Assembly: GCF_019468465.1 (NCBI RefSeq) | Contig: NZ_CP080519.1 | Location: 10,347,001-10,411,000, forward strand | Reading direction: 5' to 3' | Length of the DNA: 64,000 nucleotides | Source: Amycolatopsis sp. DSM 110486 | GTDB taxonomy: Bacteria > Actinomycetota > Actinomycetes > Mycobacteriales > Pseudonocardiaceae | Shown: piece after piece, positions 14,862 through 22,787 of the stretch | Position numbering within the stretch: position 1 is the first letter of the stretch | How the letters are laid out: each line of letters begins with the position of its first letter | Notes under the pieces: model-generated | What the model saw: the letters and a program-made list of their open reading frames with translations, nothing else | The model's database searches: none | What the model was told of the DNA's origin: nothing | Position numbers and translations under genes: made by a program

Positions 14862-16079
14862 GTGTCTGCCACCGACCTCCCCGCCGGCGCGCTCGCCGGG
14901 ATCCGCGTTCTCGAGCTCGGCACGCTCATCGCCGGCCCGTTCTGCGGTCGGCTGCTCGCCGACCACGGCGCGGACGTGATCAAGCTCGAAGCCCCCGACC
15001 GGCCCGACCCGCTGCGCGTGTGGGGCCAGGCCGAGCTCGACGGGCACCACTTCTTCTGGACCGTCCACGCCCGCAACAAACGCTGTGTCACGCTCGATCT
15101 GCGCCGTCCCGAGGGACGCGAGCTGTTCCTGCGCCTGGTCGACACCGCCGACGTCGTGGTCGAGAGCTTCCGGCCTGGCACGCTCGAACGCTGGGGTCTC
15201 GGCTTCGACGTGCTCGCCGCGCGCAACCCCGGTCTGATCCTCGCCCGCGTGTCCGGCTACGGGCAGACCGGCCCGCACGCCGAGCGACCCGGCTACGCGT
15301 CGGTCGCCGAGGCGATCGGCGGAATGCGCTACCTCAACGGGTTCCCGGGTGGCCCGCCGCCGCGCGCGGCCTTGTCGCTCGGTGATTCGCTCGGCGGGAT
15401 GTTCGCCGCGCAAGGGGTGCTCGCGGCCCTGCACGCACGCGGGACGAGCGGGCGCGGCCAGATCGTGGACGTCGCGCTGGCCGAGGCGTGCCTGGCGATG
15501 CTCGAGTCCGTGATCCCCGACTACGACGCCACCGGGCTGGTGCGCGAACCGTCGGGCACGCGGCTCGACGGGCTCGCGCCGTCCAACCTCTACCGCTGCG
15601 CCGACGAACGCTGGATCGTCATCGCCGCCAACCAGGACACGGTGTTCGCGCGGCTGTGCACGGCGATGGAGCGCGAGGACCTCGTGACCGACCAGCGGTT
15701 CGCCACCCACGTGGCGCGCGGGCGCAACCAGGACCAGATCGACGCGCTCGTCGGCGAATGGGCCGCACGCCACGATTCCGCCACGCTCACCTCGATCCTC
15801 GAAGCCGCCGGCGTCGTCGTCGGTCCGGTCGCCACCGTCGCCGACGTGGTCGCCAACCCGCAATTCCAGGCACGCGACATGCTGCTGCCGCACTTCGACG
15901 ACGCGATCGGCAAGGAGGTACTGGGGCCTGGGGTGATGCCGGTGCTGAGCGGTACGCCGGGCGCGGTGCGCTGGGCCGGGCCCGCTCAGCCTGGCACGCA
16001 CAACGCGGAGGTCTACACCGGACTGCTCGGCCTCACCGGCGCCGAGCTGGCCGAGCTCACCGAAGCCGGAATCGTCTGA
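14862..16079 (+). CDS. Class III (CaiB/BaiF) CoA-transferase
   Basis: The 405-residue protein moves CoA from one acyl group to another through an aspartyl-CoA intermediate. The N-terminus VLELGTLIAGPFCGRLLADH and the DVIKLE segment are diagnostic, and the catalytic aspartate is D175 in SLGDSLGGMFA. Later family segments (RGRNQDQIDALVGEW, GPVATVADVVANPQFQARDM) are present and length is normal. GTG at 14862 is used; GTG at 14853 is also in frame. It lies nine bases upstream of an HMG-CoA-lyase-like gene, a pairing seen where a branched dicarboxylic acid is activated by CoA transfer and then cleaved. Candidate regulation is by the AraC-family neighbour. Confidence 0.92.
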   Translation: MSATDLPAGALAGIRVLELGTLIAGPFCGRLLADHGADVIKLEAPDRPDPLRVWGQAELDGHHFFWTVHARNKRCVTLDLRRPEGRELFLRLVDTADVVVESFRPGTLERWGLGFDVLAARNPGLILARVSGYGQTGPHAERPGYASVAEAIGGMRYLNGFPGGPPPRAALSLGDSLGGMFAAQGVLAALHARGTSGRGQIVDVALAEACLAMLESVIPDYDATGLVREPSGTRLDGLAPSNLYRCADERWIVIAANQDTVFARLCTAMEREDLVTDQRFATHVARGRNQDQIDALVGEWAARHDSATLTSILEAAGVVVGPVATVADVVANPQFQARDMLLPHFDDAIGKEVLGPGVMPVLSGTPGAVRWAGPAQPGTHNAEVYTGLLGLTGAELAELTEAGIV

Positions 16080-16088
16080 GAGGCAAGC

Positions 16089-16994
16089 ATGAGCTCCGTG
16101 AACCTGCGTGAAGTCGGGCTGCGCGACGGTCTTCAGCTCGAAGCACCGATCCCGCTCGCCGCCAAGCTGGACATCCTCGACGCCGTCGCCGCCACGGGCG
16201 TGCGGCGCGTGGAGGTGACGTCGTTCGTCTCCCCTTCCGCCGTGCCCGCCCTCGCCGACGCCGAGCAGCTCGCGGCCGAGCTCGGCCGCTGGCCGGACCT
16301 CGCGTTCTCCGCGCTGGTGGCCGGCCGCGGCGGCGCGCGCCGGGCCGTGGCCGCCGGGATGGCCGACCTCGAGTACGTGATCTCCGCGTCCGACGGGCAC
16401 AGCCTCGCCAACGCGCGCCGGACCACGGACGAGGCCGTCGCCGCGGTGCCGGACATCGCGAAGCTCGCGCACGACACCGGCGGACGGCTGGAAGCGATCC
16501 TCGCGGTGGCGTGGGACTGTCCCTTCGACGGGCGCACGGCGGTGAGCCGCACCGTGGACCTCGCGCGGCGGGCCGTCGACCTCGGCGCGGACGAGCTGTG
16601 TTTCGGCGACACCATCGGCACCACCGTGCCCGGGCGGGTCACCGAGCTGCTGGGCCGGGTGCGCGAGGCGTGCCCGGACGTCGAGATCGGCGTGCACTTC
16701 CACAACACCCGCGGCTCAGGGCTCGCGTGCGTGCTCGCCGCGCTGCAGGCGGGTGTCACGAAGATCGACGCGTCGGTCGGCGGGCTCGGCGGCTGCCCGT
16801 TCGCGCCGGGAGCGAGCGGGAACATCGCCACCGAGGAGGTGGTGTACCTGCTGGAAGAGTCCGGTGTGGACACCGGTGTCGACCTCGGCAAGGTGCTCGA
16901 AGCCGCCGCCGTGGTGGAACGCGCCGTGGGACACGGGCTGCCGAGCAACCTCTATCGCGCCGGCGGGCCGAACCGGCCCCGCGGGCGCGGCTGA
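16089..16994 (+). CDS. Hydroxymethylglutaryl-CoA lyase-like enzyme
   Basis: The 301-residue protein belongs to the HMGL-like TIM-barrel family that cleaves 3-hydroxy-acyl-CoA compounds in aldol-type reactions. It begins VNLREVGLRDGLQLEAPIPL (substrate and metal residues R and D in LRDGLQ), has VEVTSFVSPSAVPALADAEQ, the metal-binding HFHN at HFHNTRG and the signature GLGGCPFAPGASGN with the catalytic cysteine. These match bona fide HMG-CoA lyases closely. The ATG follows GAGAGGCAAG, nine bases after the CoA-transferase stop. With that enzyme it could convert HMG or a related acid to acetyl-CoA and acetoacetate or a similar ketoacid. The exact substrate remains inferred. Confidence 0.9.
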   Translation: MSSVNLREVGLRDGLQLEAPIPLAAKLDILDAVAATGVRRVEVTSFVSPSAVPALADAEQLAAELGRWPDLAFSALVAGRGGARRAVAAGMADLEYVISASDGHSLANARRTTDEAVAAVPDIAKLAHDTGGRLEAILAVAWDCPFDGRTAVSRTVDLARRAVDLGADELCFGDTIGTTVPGRVTELLGRVREACPDVEIGVHFHNTRGSGLACVLAALQAGVTKIDASVGGLGGCPFAPGASGNIATEEVVYLLEESGVDTGVDLGKVLEAAAVVERAVGHGLPSNLYRAGGPNRPRGRG

Positions 16995-17101
16995 CCGTTA
17001 CGCACAACGGCCATTCCGCTGCGGGTTACGGCTATCCCGGCCGCCGTGGTCCTCGTAGCCTCACGCCACGCCCGTGACCACCGACCTCCCAGGAGCCGAC
17101 G

Positions 17102-18358
17102 ATGACCCAGCCCCCCACCCCGGCCGGCCTGCCCTCGACGCTCGCGGTGCAGCGCGCGGTCGCGGCGCTCGCGGCGGGCCGGATGATCGTGGTGACGGAC
17201 GCGGCCGACCGGGAGAACGAGGGTGATCTGGTCCTGCCCGCCGCGGTCGCCGACGCGCAGCAGCTCGCGTTCGTCGTGCGCCACACCACCGGCATCGTCT
17301 GCGCGCCGATGACCGCCGAGCGCGCCGACGTGCTGCGCCTGCCGCCGATGGTCGAGGACAACACCGACGCCCACGGCACCGCGTTCACCGTCACGGTCGA
17401 CCACGTCGGGAGCGGCACGGGCGTGTCGGCGGCGGACCGGGCCACCACGCTGCGTGCGCTCGCCGCGCCGGGCACCCGGCCCGGCGAGCTGCGGCGGCCC
17501 GGGCACGTTTTCCCGTTGCGCGCCAGGGAAGGCGGGGTGCTCGTGCGCGCCGGGCACACGGAGGCGGCCGTCGACCTGCTGCGCCTGGCCGGGCAGGAAC
17601 CGGTCGGCGTGATCGGCGAGATCGTCGCCGAGGACGGCTCGATGTGCCGCGGCGAACGGCTCACGCGGTTCGCGGCCGAACACGACCTGCCGGTGCTCGC
17701 GATCGCCGACCTCGTGCGCTACCGGCGGGCCACGGAACGGTTCGTGGAGCACGTCGCCACCTCCGCGATGCCCACCGTCTTCGGTGAGTTCCGCGCCGTC
17801 GCTTACCGTTCGACGACCGACGGCACCGAGCACCTCGCCCTCGTCCACGGCGACGCGGCCGCCGCGAGCCGCAGCCCGCGCGGCGCCCTCGTGCGCGTGC
17901 ACAGCGAATGCCTCACCGGCGACATCGTCGGCTCCCTGCGCTGCGACTGTGGTGCGCAACTCGAACAAGCCCTGCGCGCCATCGCCGCCGAGGGCGCGGG
18001 CGCCGTGGTCTACCTGCGCGGCCACGAGGGCCGCGGCATCGGGCTGGCGCACAAGATCCGTGCCTACGCCCTGCAGGAGACCGGCCTCGACACCGTCGAC
18101 GCCAACACCGCACAGGGCCTGCCCGTCGACTCCCGCTCCTACGGCGTCGGCGCCCAGATTCTCGCCGACCTCGGCATCACCCGCCTGCGCCTGATCACCA
18201 ACAACCCGGCGAAATACGGCGGCCTCGACGGCTACGGCCTCGAGATCGTCGACCGCGTCGGCCTTCCCGCCGCCGCCACGGCGCACAACCTGCGCTACCT
18301 GCGCACCAAGCAGCAGCGCCTCGGCCACACCCTCGACGTCGACGAGAGCACCGGCTGA
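17102..18358 (+). CDS. ribBA: Bifunctional 3,4-dihydroxy-2-butanone-4-phosphate synthase / GTP cyclohydrolase II
   Basis: The 418-residue fusion carries both entry reactions of riboflavin synthesis. The N-terminal RibB domain (about 1-205) has the metal site DRENEGDLVLPA, CAPMTAER, NTDAHGTAFTVTVD and GHTEAAVDLLRLAG. The C-terminal RibA domain (about 220-410) has the zinc cysteines in HSECLTGDIVGSLRCDCGAQ and the substrate loop YLRGHEGRGIGLAHKIRAYALQ in order. ATG at 17102 follows AGGAG. It lies 107 bp after the HMG-CoA-lyase-like gene on the same strand, outside any rib operon, so it may supply flavin to the monooxygenase system. The gap is too short for a normal FMN riboswitch and I see none. 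A weak half-site pair is at 17012-17037. Confidence 0.94.
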   Translation: MTQPPTPAGLPSTLAVQRAVAALAAGRMIVVTDAADRENEGDLVLPAAVADAQQLAFVVRHTTGIVCAPMTAERADVLRLPPMVEDNTDAHGTAFTVTVDHVGSGTGVSAADRATTLRALAAPGTRPGELRRPGHVFPLRAREGGVLVRAGHTEAAVDLLRLAGQEPVGVIGEIVAEDGSMCRGERLTRFAAEHDLPVLAIADLVRYRRATERFVEHVATSAMPTVFGEFRAVAYRSTTDGTEHLALVHGDAAAASRSPRGALVRVHSECLTGDIVGSLRCDCGAQLEQALRAIAAEGAGAVVYLRGHEGRGIGLAHKIRAYALQETGLDTVDANTAQGLPVDSRSYGVGAQILADLGITRLRLITNNPAKYGGLDGYGLEIVDRVGLPAAATAHNLRYLRTKQQRLGHTLDVDESTG

Positions 18359-18452
18359 GCCGTTACCGAACCAGTACGCGCCGCGGACAGCCCGCGCACA
18401 CCCGCCCGGCACCGTCGGTCCCGACGAAGATCGACGAGGGAAGGCGGACAAC

Positions 18453-19883
18453 GTGGCCAAGGGTGCGGCCGTGGTGCTGGCGATTCTGGCGGTGCCGTTC
18501 ACGACGGCGGTGGCGCCACCGCCGTCGCAAGGCCTGCAGTGGCAGCAATGCGCGAAGATCGCCGAAGGCTGGGCGAACGGCGAAGCGAGCGAGTGCGCGA
18601 CTGTGCGCGTACCGCTGGACTACCGGCAGCCCGGCGGCCGGCAGCTCACCCTCGCCGTCAGCCGGGTCCGCGCGAGCGATCCCGCGCACCGGCAAGGCGT
18701 AGTACTCGTCAACCCGGGCGGCCCCGGCGAGCAGGGCACGACCTTCCCGGACGAGCTCACCCGGACGGAGCTGGCGGGAATCGGCCGCACGCACGACCTG
18801 ATCGGGTTCGATATCCGCGGTTCGGACTACAGCGACAAGATCCTCTGCCCCGAGCTGGATCCGGCGAACGTGCCGCGCCCGCCCGCCACCGCCACCGCCG
18901 AGCAGCGCTTCAAAACCCAGGCGAAGACCGTCGCGGACCGGCTGCGCACCTGCGCCGAGAAGGACCCCGACCTCGCCCGGTCGATGACCACGGCCGACGT
19001 CGCCCGCGACATGGACGTGATCCGCCGGGCCCTGGGCGAGGAGAAGATCGGCTACTTCGGCAACTCATGGGGCACGGCGCTCGGCGCCACCTACCGCAGC
19101 CTGTTCGGCGGCCACGTCGACCGGATGCTGCTGGACTCCGTGCTCGCGCCGGGCGAGGCCGTCGCGCGGTCCGACGACCAGACCGCCGCTTCCGAAGCCC
19201 ATTTCGACGACTTCACGCGCTGGCTCGGCGAGCGCGACGCGACGTACGGGTTCGGCAGCACCGGCCCGGCCGTCTCGGAGGCCGTGCTCGCGCTGCGCAG
19301 CCGGCTCGCGGCCCAGCCCCTGGCCGACCGCGACGACCACTGGGCCAACCGGCAACTGCTCGCCCCGCGCGCCGAATGGGCCACCGCCGCGCAAGCGCTC
19401 GTCGCCGCGCGGGACGGGAAGCCGCCGACGACCACCGCGGCGCCCGCGTCCGCGCCGGCCGGCAACGGGTTCGATATCGGCTACCGCGACGGGGAGATCG
19501 GGTTCGTCCTGGCCGCCGTAAACTGCAACGACTCCCCCGGCGCCCGCGACATCGACCAGGCGTGGGAGCACGGCCGCGAGCTCGCCGCCCGGTACCCGGT
19601 CGCCGCCTACGAACCGGGTGCCGACGCGCGGTGCGCCGGCTGGCCGTTCGCGCCGAAGCCCACCGAGCTCTCGCGCGGCTCCAGCCCGCTGCAGCTCGTC
19701 GGGCATGAGTTCGAGACCAACACCCCGTTCCCGTGGGCGCGCGAGATGCAGGCGGAGGTCGGCGGCGCACTCCTGACCGTGGCCGACGACGTGCACTCGT
19801 CGTTCGCGCACCTCCCGTGCGCCGCGACGGGCGTCGAGTTCTTCACCACCGGGGCGACGTCGAACGGCACCTGTTCCGGATAG
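18453..19883 (+). CDS. Exported alpha/beta hydrolase of the tripeptidyl-aminopeptidase type
   Basis: The 476-residue protein has a short signal peptide (KGAAVVLAILAVPFTTAVA) ending near residue 20. Mature features include the oxyanion segment VVLVNPGGPGEQG, the strand DLIGFDIRGSDYS, and the nucleophile S205 in GYFGNSWGTALGATY. A TAP-like C-terminal domain (about 375-470) ends with a Cys-rich segment. This is the SlpD/SlpE-type family of Streptomyces secreted aminopeptidases. The expected final His would be in DDVHSSFAHLPC. GTG at 18453 has GGAAGGCGG upstream. It is 94 bp after ribBA and probably separate from it. Activity on short peptides outside the cell is likely, but the actual substrate is unknown. 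Confidence 0.88.
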   Translation: MAKGAAVVLAILAVPFTTAVAPPPSQGLQWQQCAKIAEGWANGEASECATVRVPLDYRQPGGRQLTLAVSRVRASDPAHRQGVVLVNPGGPGEQGTTFPDELTRTELAGIGRTHDLIGFDIRGSDYSDKILCPELDPANVPRPPATATAEQRFKTQAKTVADRLRTCAEKDPDLARSMTTADVARDMDVIRRALGEEKIGYFGNSWGTALGATYRSLFGGHVDRMLLDSVLAPGEAVARSDDQTAASEAHFDDFTRWLGERDATYGFGSTGPAVSEAVLALRSRLAAQPLADRDDHWANRQLLAPRAEWATAAQALVAARDGKPPTTTAAPASAPAGNGFDIGYRDGEIGFVLAAVNCNDSPGARDIDQAWEHGRELAARYPVAAYEPGADARCAGWPFAPKPTELSRGSSPLQLVGHEFETNTPFPWAREMQAEVGGALLTVADDVHSSFAHLPCAATGVEFFTTGATSNGTCSG

Positions 19884-19990
19884 TCCTTTGTGGACCCGGC
19901 ACCTGGGTACCCACGACGTGGAGTGGCAGGGCCCTCGGGCGGACTTCGATCATGGTCACCGGGGGTTCCACCGCGACCACGAGGAGTTGC

Positions 19991-20845
19991 ATGAAAATCG
20001 GTATCGGCCTGCCCAGCCAGGTGCGCGAAGTCGACGCGACGGTGATCCCGGCGTGGGCGGCGAAGGCGGAGGAAGCCGGGTTCTCGACGCTCGGCACGGT
20101 CGGGCGCATCGCCTACCCGGCGGTGCTCGACACCGTCGCGCTGGCCGCGGCCGCGGGTGCCACGCACACGATCGGGCTGCTCAGCACCGTGATGCTGGCG
20201 CCGGTCTGGCCGGCGACGTTGCTGGCCAAGGAGCTCGCGGGCATCCAGGCGGTGTCCGGCGGGCGGCTCACGTTCGGCGTCGGCGTGGGCGGGCGGCCCG
20301 ACGACTTCGTGGTCGAGGGCACGAGCACGAAGGGCCTCGGCAAGCGGATGGACGCGGCGCTCGAGGCGTACCGCGACCTGTGGTCGGGCAAGCTCGTCGG
20401 CGGCGGGGACAACGCGGGCGTGCCGGGTGGTTCGGTCGAGGTGCCGATGCTGTTCGGCGGGTTCGCGCCCGCCGCGCTGCGCCGGATGGCCCGGTGGGGC
20501 GAGGGGTACGTCGCGGGCGCGATGCCGGCGCCGCAGGTGGTGCCCGTGTTCGACGCCGCGCGGGAAGCCTGGCGGGCGGAAGGCCGCGACGGTGGGCCGC
20601 GGCTGGTCGCCATCGCCTACTTCGCGCTCGGCGACGTCGAGAAGGGCCGCGGCAACGCCCACCACTACTACTCCGCGGCCGGCCCCGAGTACGCCGACCT
20701 CGTGTCCGCGGGCGTGAACGGCAGCGCCGACGTGCTGCGCGAAACCGTGAAGTCCTTCCAGGACATCGGCGCCGACGAGCTCATCTTCCACCCGACCACC
20801 GACGACGTCGACGACGTCGCGCGACTGGCCGAGATCGTCCTCTGA
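19991..20845 (+). CDS. LLM-class flavin-dependent oxidoreductase, F420- or FMN-dependent
   Basis: The 284-residue protein starts at an ATG with GAGGAG. It has the luciferase-like barrel with MKIGIGLPSQVREVDATVIP, EEAGFSTLGTVGRIAYPAVL, the HTIGLLSTVMLAPVWP strand and SGGRLTFGVGVGGRPDDF loop. The short length and the central loop resemble probable F420-dependent LLM oxidoreductases in actinomycetes, although FMN cannot be excluded. It is not closely similar to the monooxygenase at 10167-11345. It lies 107 bp after the exported peptidase and ends in a strong terminator, so it is probably monocistronic. Confidence 0.88.
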   Translation: MKIGIGLPSQVREVDATVIPAWAAKAEEAGFSTLGTVGRIAYPAVLDTVALAAAAGATHTIGLLSTVMLAPVWPATLLAKELAGIQAVSGGRLTFGVGVGGRPDDFVVEGTSTKGLGKRMDAALEAYRDLWSGKLVGGGDNAGVPGGSVEVPMLFGGFAPAALRRMARWGEGYVAGAMPAPQVVPVFDAAREAWRAEGRDGGPRLVAIAYFALGDVEKGRGNAHHYYSAAGPEYADLVSAGVNGSADVLRETVKSFQDIGADELIFHPTTDDVDDVARLAEIVL

Positions 20846-20851
20846 CGCGGC

Positions 20852-20884
20852 GGGCACGGCGCGGCCGAGGGGCGCGCCGTGCCC
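20852..20884. terminator. Strong hairpin between convergent genes
   Basis: GGGCACGGCGCG and CGCGCCGTGCCC form a perfect 12-bp stem with a nine-base loop, six bases after the LLM gene stop and about 30 bases beyond the LysR gene stop at 20915. It could end transcription from both sides. It has no T-tract. Confidence 0.65.
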
Positions 20885-20914
20885 TCGCGCGCCGTTCTTC
20901 CTTGCGCAGCGCCG

Positions 20915-21799
20915 TTACGCGCCGAGGCCGGTGAGCACGGCCCGCACGTCCGGCCGCCGTCCCGTGCCCAGCCGCGTGACCGCGTACACCTTGCGCGACA
21001 CCGGGTTCGCGAGCGGGTGCAGGCTCACCGGCGCGTGCGAGGCCGGCAGGGCCATGCGCGGAATCAACGCGACGCCGGCACCGGCCGCCACCAGCGCCGT
21101 CAGCACGGCGAAATCGGTGGCTTCGGCGACCACGTCGGGCACGAACCCGGCCGCGCCGCACGCGCGCTGGATCATCTCGTGGCACGAGTACTCCTTCGAC
21201 GGCACCAGCCACGGCTCCGTCGAAAACCTCGCCAGACGCGCCTTTTGGCCGCCCGCCAGCGCCCGCGCCTCGGCCAGTGCCGGCGGCACGGCGAGCAGCA
21301 CCGGGTCGTCGGCGAGGTGGTGTTCTTCGCACCGGGCCGGGGTTTCGCGCGGCAGCAGGCTGTAGCTGTGCACCACGGCGACGTCGGCCTCCTGGTGCAG
21401 CAGCGTGCCGATCGCCGACTCCGGCTCCTGTTCCACCAGCCGCAGCGACACGCCGGGCAACTTGGTCCACAGTGGAGCGACGAGAGTCCTGGCCGCGGAC
21501 GGGAACGCGACGACCCGGACGGTGCCCGCGCCATCCGACCGCACCGCGGCCAGTGCGGACTCGGCCGCCGCGAGGTCGCTCAGGATCACGTCGGCGTGCG
21601 ACACCAGCAGCTCACCGGCGGCGGTGAACGCGAGCGTGCGCCCGCGCCGTTCCAGCAGCGGCGTCCCCGCCTCGCGTTCCAGGGCCGCGAGCTGCTGCGA
21701 CACCGCGGGACCGGTCAGGTTGAGCGCCTCGGCCGTGGCAGCGACGGTGCCGTGGTGCGCGAGCTCGTGCAACAGCCTCAGGCGGCGGACTTCCAACAT
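20915..21799 (-). CDS. LysR-family transcriptional regulator
   Basis: The 294-residue protein has the N-terminal winged helix-turn-helix (MLEVRRLRLLHELAHHGTVA, then ALNLTGPAVSQQLAALEREA) and the LysR substrate domain from about residue 90 (VRVVAFPSAARTLVAPLW, LRLVEQEPESAIGTLLHQEA). ATG at 21799 is chosen because it matches the usual LysR start; the frame is open nine residues further. It is divergent from an EamA exporter with a 70-bp promoter region, which is the usual arrangement in which LysR controls the neighbour. The gap contains AT-rich bases at 21826-21852, probably promoter elements. Confidence 0.92.
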   Translation of the reverse strand: MLEVRRLRLLHELAHHGTVAATAEALNLTGPAVSQQLAALEREAGTPLLERRGRTLAFTAAGELLVSHADVILSDLAAAESALAAVRSDGAGTVRVVAFPSAARTLVAPLWTKLPGVSLRLVEQEPESAIGTLLHQEADVAVVHSYSLLPRETPARCEEHHLADDPVLLAVPPALAEARALAGGQKARLARFSTEPWLVPSKEYSCHEMIQRACGAAGFVPDVVAEATDFAVLTALVAAGAGVALIPRMALPASHAPVSLHPLANPVSRKVYAVTRLGTGRRPDVRAVLTGLGA

Positions 21800-21869
21800 A
21801 AGCCGAACTTCCCGATCTCGAAGCAAAGACTAACTGGATCTACCGCATTCTAACGCCCACACTGGCCAG

Positions 21870-22781
21870 GTGAGCACCTCGAAACCCGTTCTGGCCATCG
21901 GCGGCACCGTCGTCCTGTGGGCGTCCGCCTTCCCCTCGATCCGCGTGGGACTCGACGGCTACGGCCCGCTCGGGCTGTCGCTGGCGCGGCTCGTCGTGGC
22001 CTCGGTCGCGCTGGCCGTCGCGGCGCCGTTCCTGGGCGTGCGGCTGCCGCGGCGCAAGGACCTGCCGCTCATCGCGTTGTGCGGGCTCACGGGCATGGCG
22101 GCCTACCAGGTGCTGCTCAACTGGGGCGAAGTGCACGTGCCCGCGGGGACGGCGAGCCTGCTGGTGGCCACGGCGCCGGTGTTCAGCGCGGTACTGGCCG
22201 CCGCGTTCCTCGGCGAACGGCTCGGCGCGCGCGGCATCCTCGGCAGCGCTGTCGCGCTCGGCGGTTCGGCGCTCATCGCGCTGTCCGGCGGCGACGTGCA
22301 GTACTCCACCGCCGCGTGGGTGGTTCTCGCCGCCGCGCTCGTGCAGGGCGCGTACCACTTCTGCAGCAAACCGTTGCTGCGCCACTACTCCGGCCTCGAA
22401 GTCGCTTGCTACGCGATGTGGACCGGCACGCTCTTCTCGCTGCCGCTGGCTCCGGCGGCCTGGCACGGCCTCGAAACCGCACCCACTTCGGCGCAAGCGG
22501 CCGTGCTGTACCTGGGTTTGCTGCCGTCCGCGCTCGGGTTCGTGCTGTGGGGCTACGGGGTCGCGCGCAACACGGTCACCGCGGCGACGTCGGCGCTCTA
22601 CCTCGTGCCGGTGGTGGCGCTGGCCGTCGCCTACGTCTGGCTGGGCGAGGTCCCCGCGCCCGTCGAGCTGGCGGGCGGCGCGATCGCCGTGGGCGGAGTC
22701 GTGCTCATCACTGCGCGGCGCAAGACCCGCCGCGGCTCGGCGACCGCCCCGGTGCAGGAGCCGGTCGCCGAGTCGCGCTGA
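21870..22781 (+). CDS. EamA/DMT-family transporter
   Basis: The 303-residue membrane protein has ten predicted hydrophobic segments in two EamA repeats. The first begins LAIGGTVVLWASAFPSIRVG with the family motif around SIRVGLDGYGPLGLSLARLV, and the second begins AAWVVLAAALVQGAYHFCSK. C-terminal residues are a charged tail after VVLITARR. It probably exports a small metabolite or amino-acid-like compound. GTG at 21870 lacks a clear ribosome site, so translation may be leaderless or start slightly downstream. It is divergent from the LysR gene, which probably controls it. Confidence 0.92.
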   Translation: MSTSKPVLAIGGTVVLWASAFPSIRVGLDGYGPLGLSLARLVVASVALAVAAPFLGVRLPRRKDLPLIALCGLTGMAAYQVLLNWGEVHVPAGTASLLVATAPVFSAVLAAAFLGERLGARGILGSAVALGGSALIALSGGDVQYSTAAWVVLAAALVQGAYHFCSKPLLRHYSGLEVACYAMWTGTLFSLPLAPAAWHGLETAPTSAQAAVLYLGLLPSALGFVLWGYGVARNTVTAATSALYLVPVVALAVAYVWLGEVPAPVELAGGAIAVGGVVLITARRKTRRGSATAPVQEPVAESR

Positions 22782-22787
22782 GGCCGG

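Noticed and set aside
13422..16703. Very long open frame of about 1,093 codons on the minus strand.
   Set aside because: It is antisense to the AraC, CoA-transferase and lyase genes, overlaps the real flavin reductase gene, has no recognisable domain and no ribosome site. Such frames are common in high-GC DNA.
16995..17101. Possible FMN riboswitch before ribBA.
   Set aside because: The gap is shorter than a usual RFN element and none of its conserved stems is recognisable.
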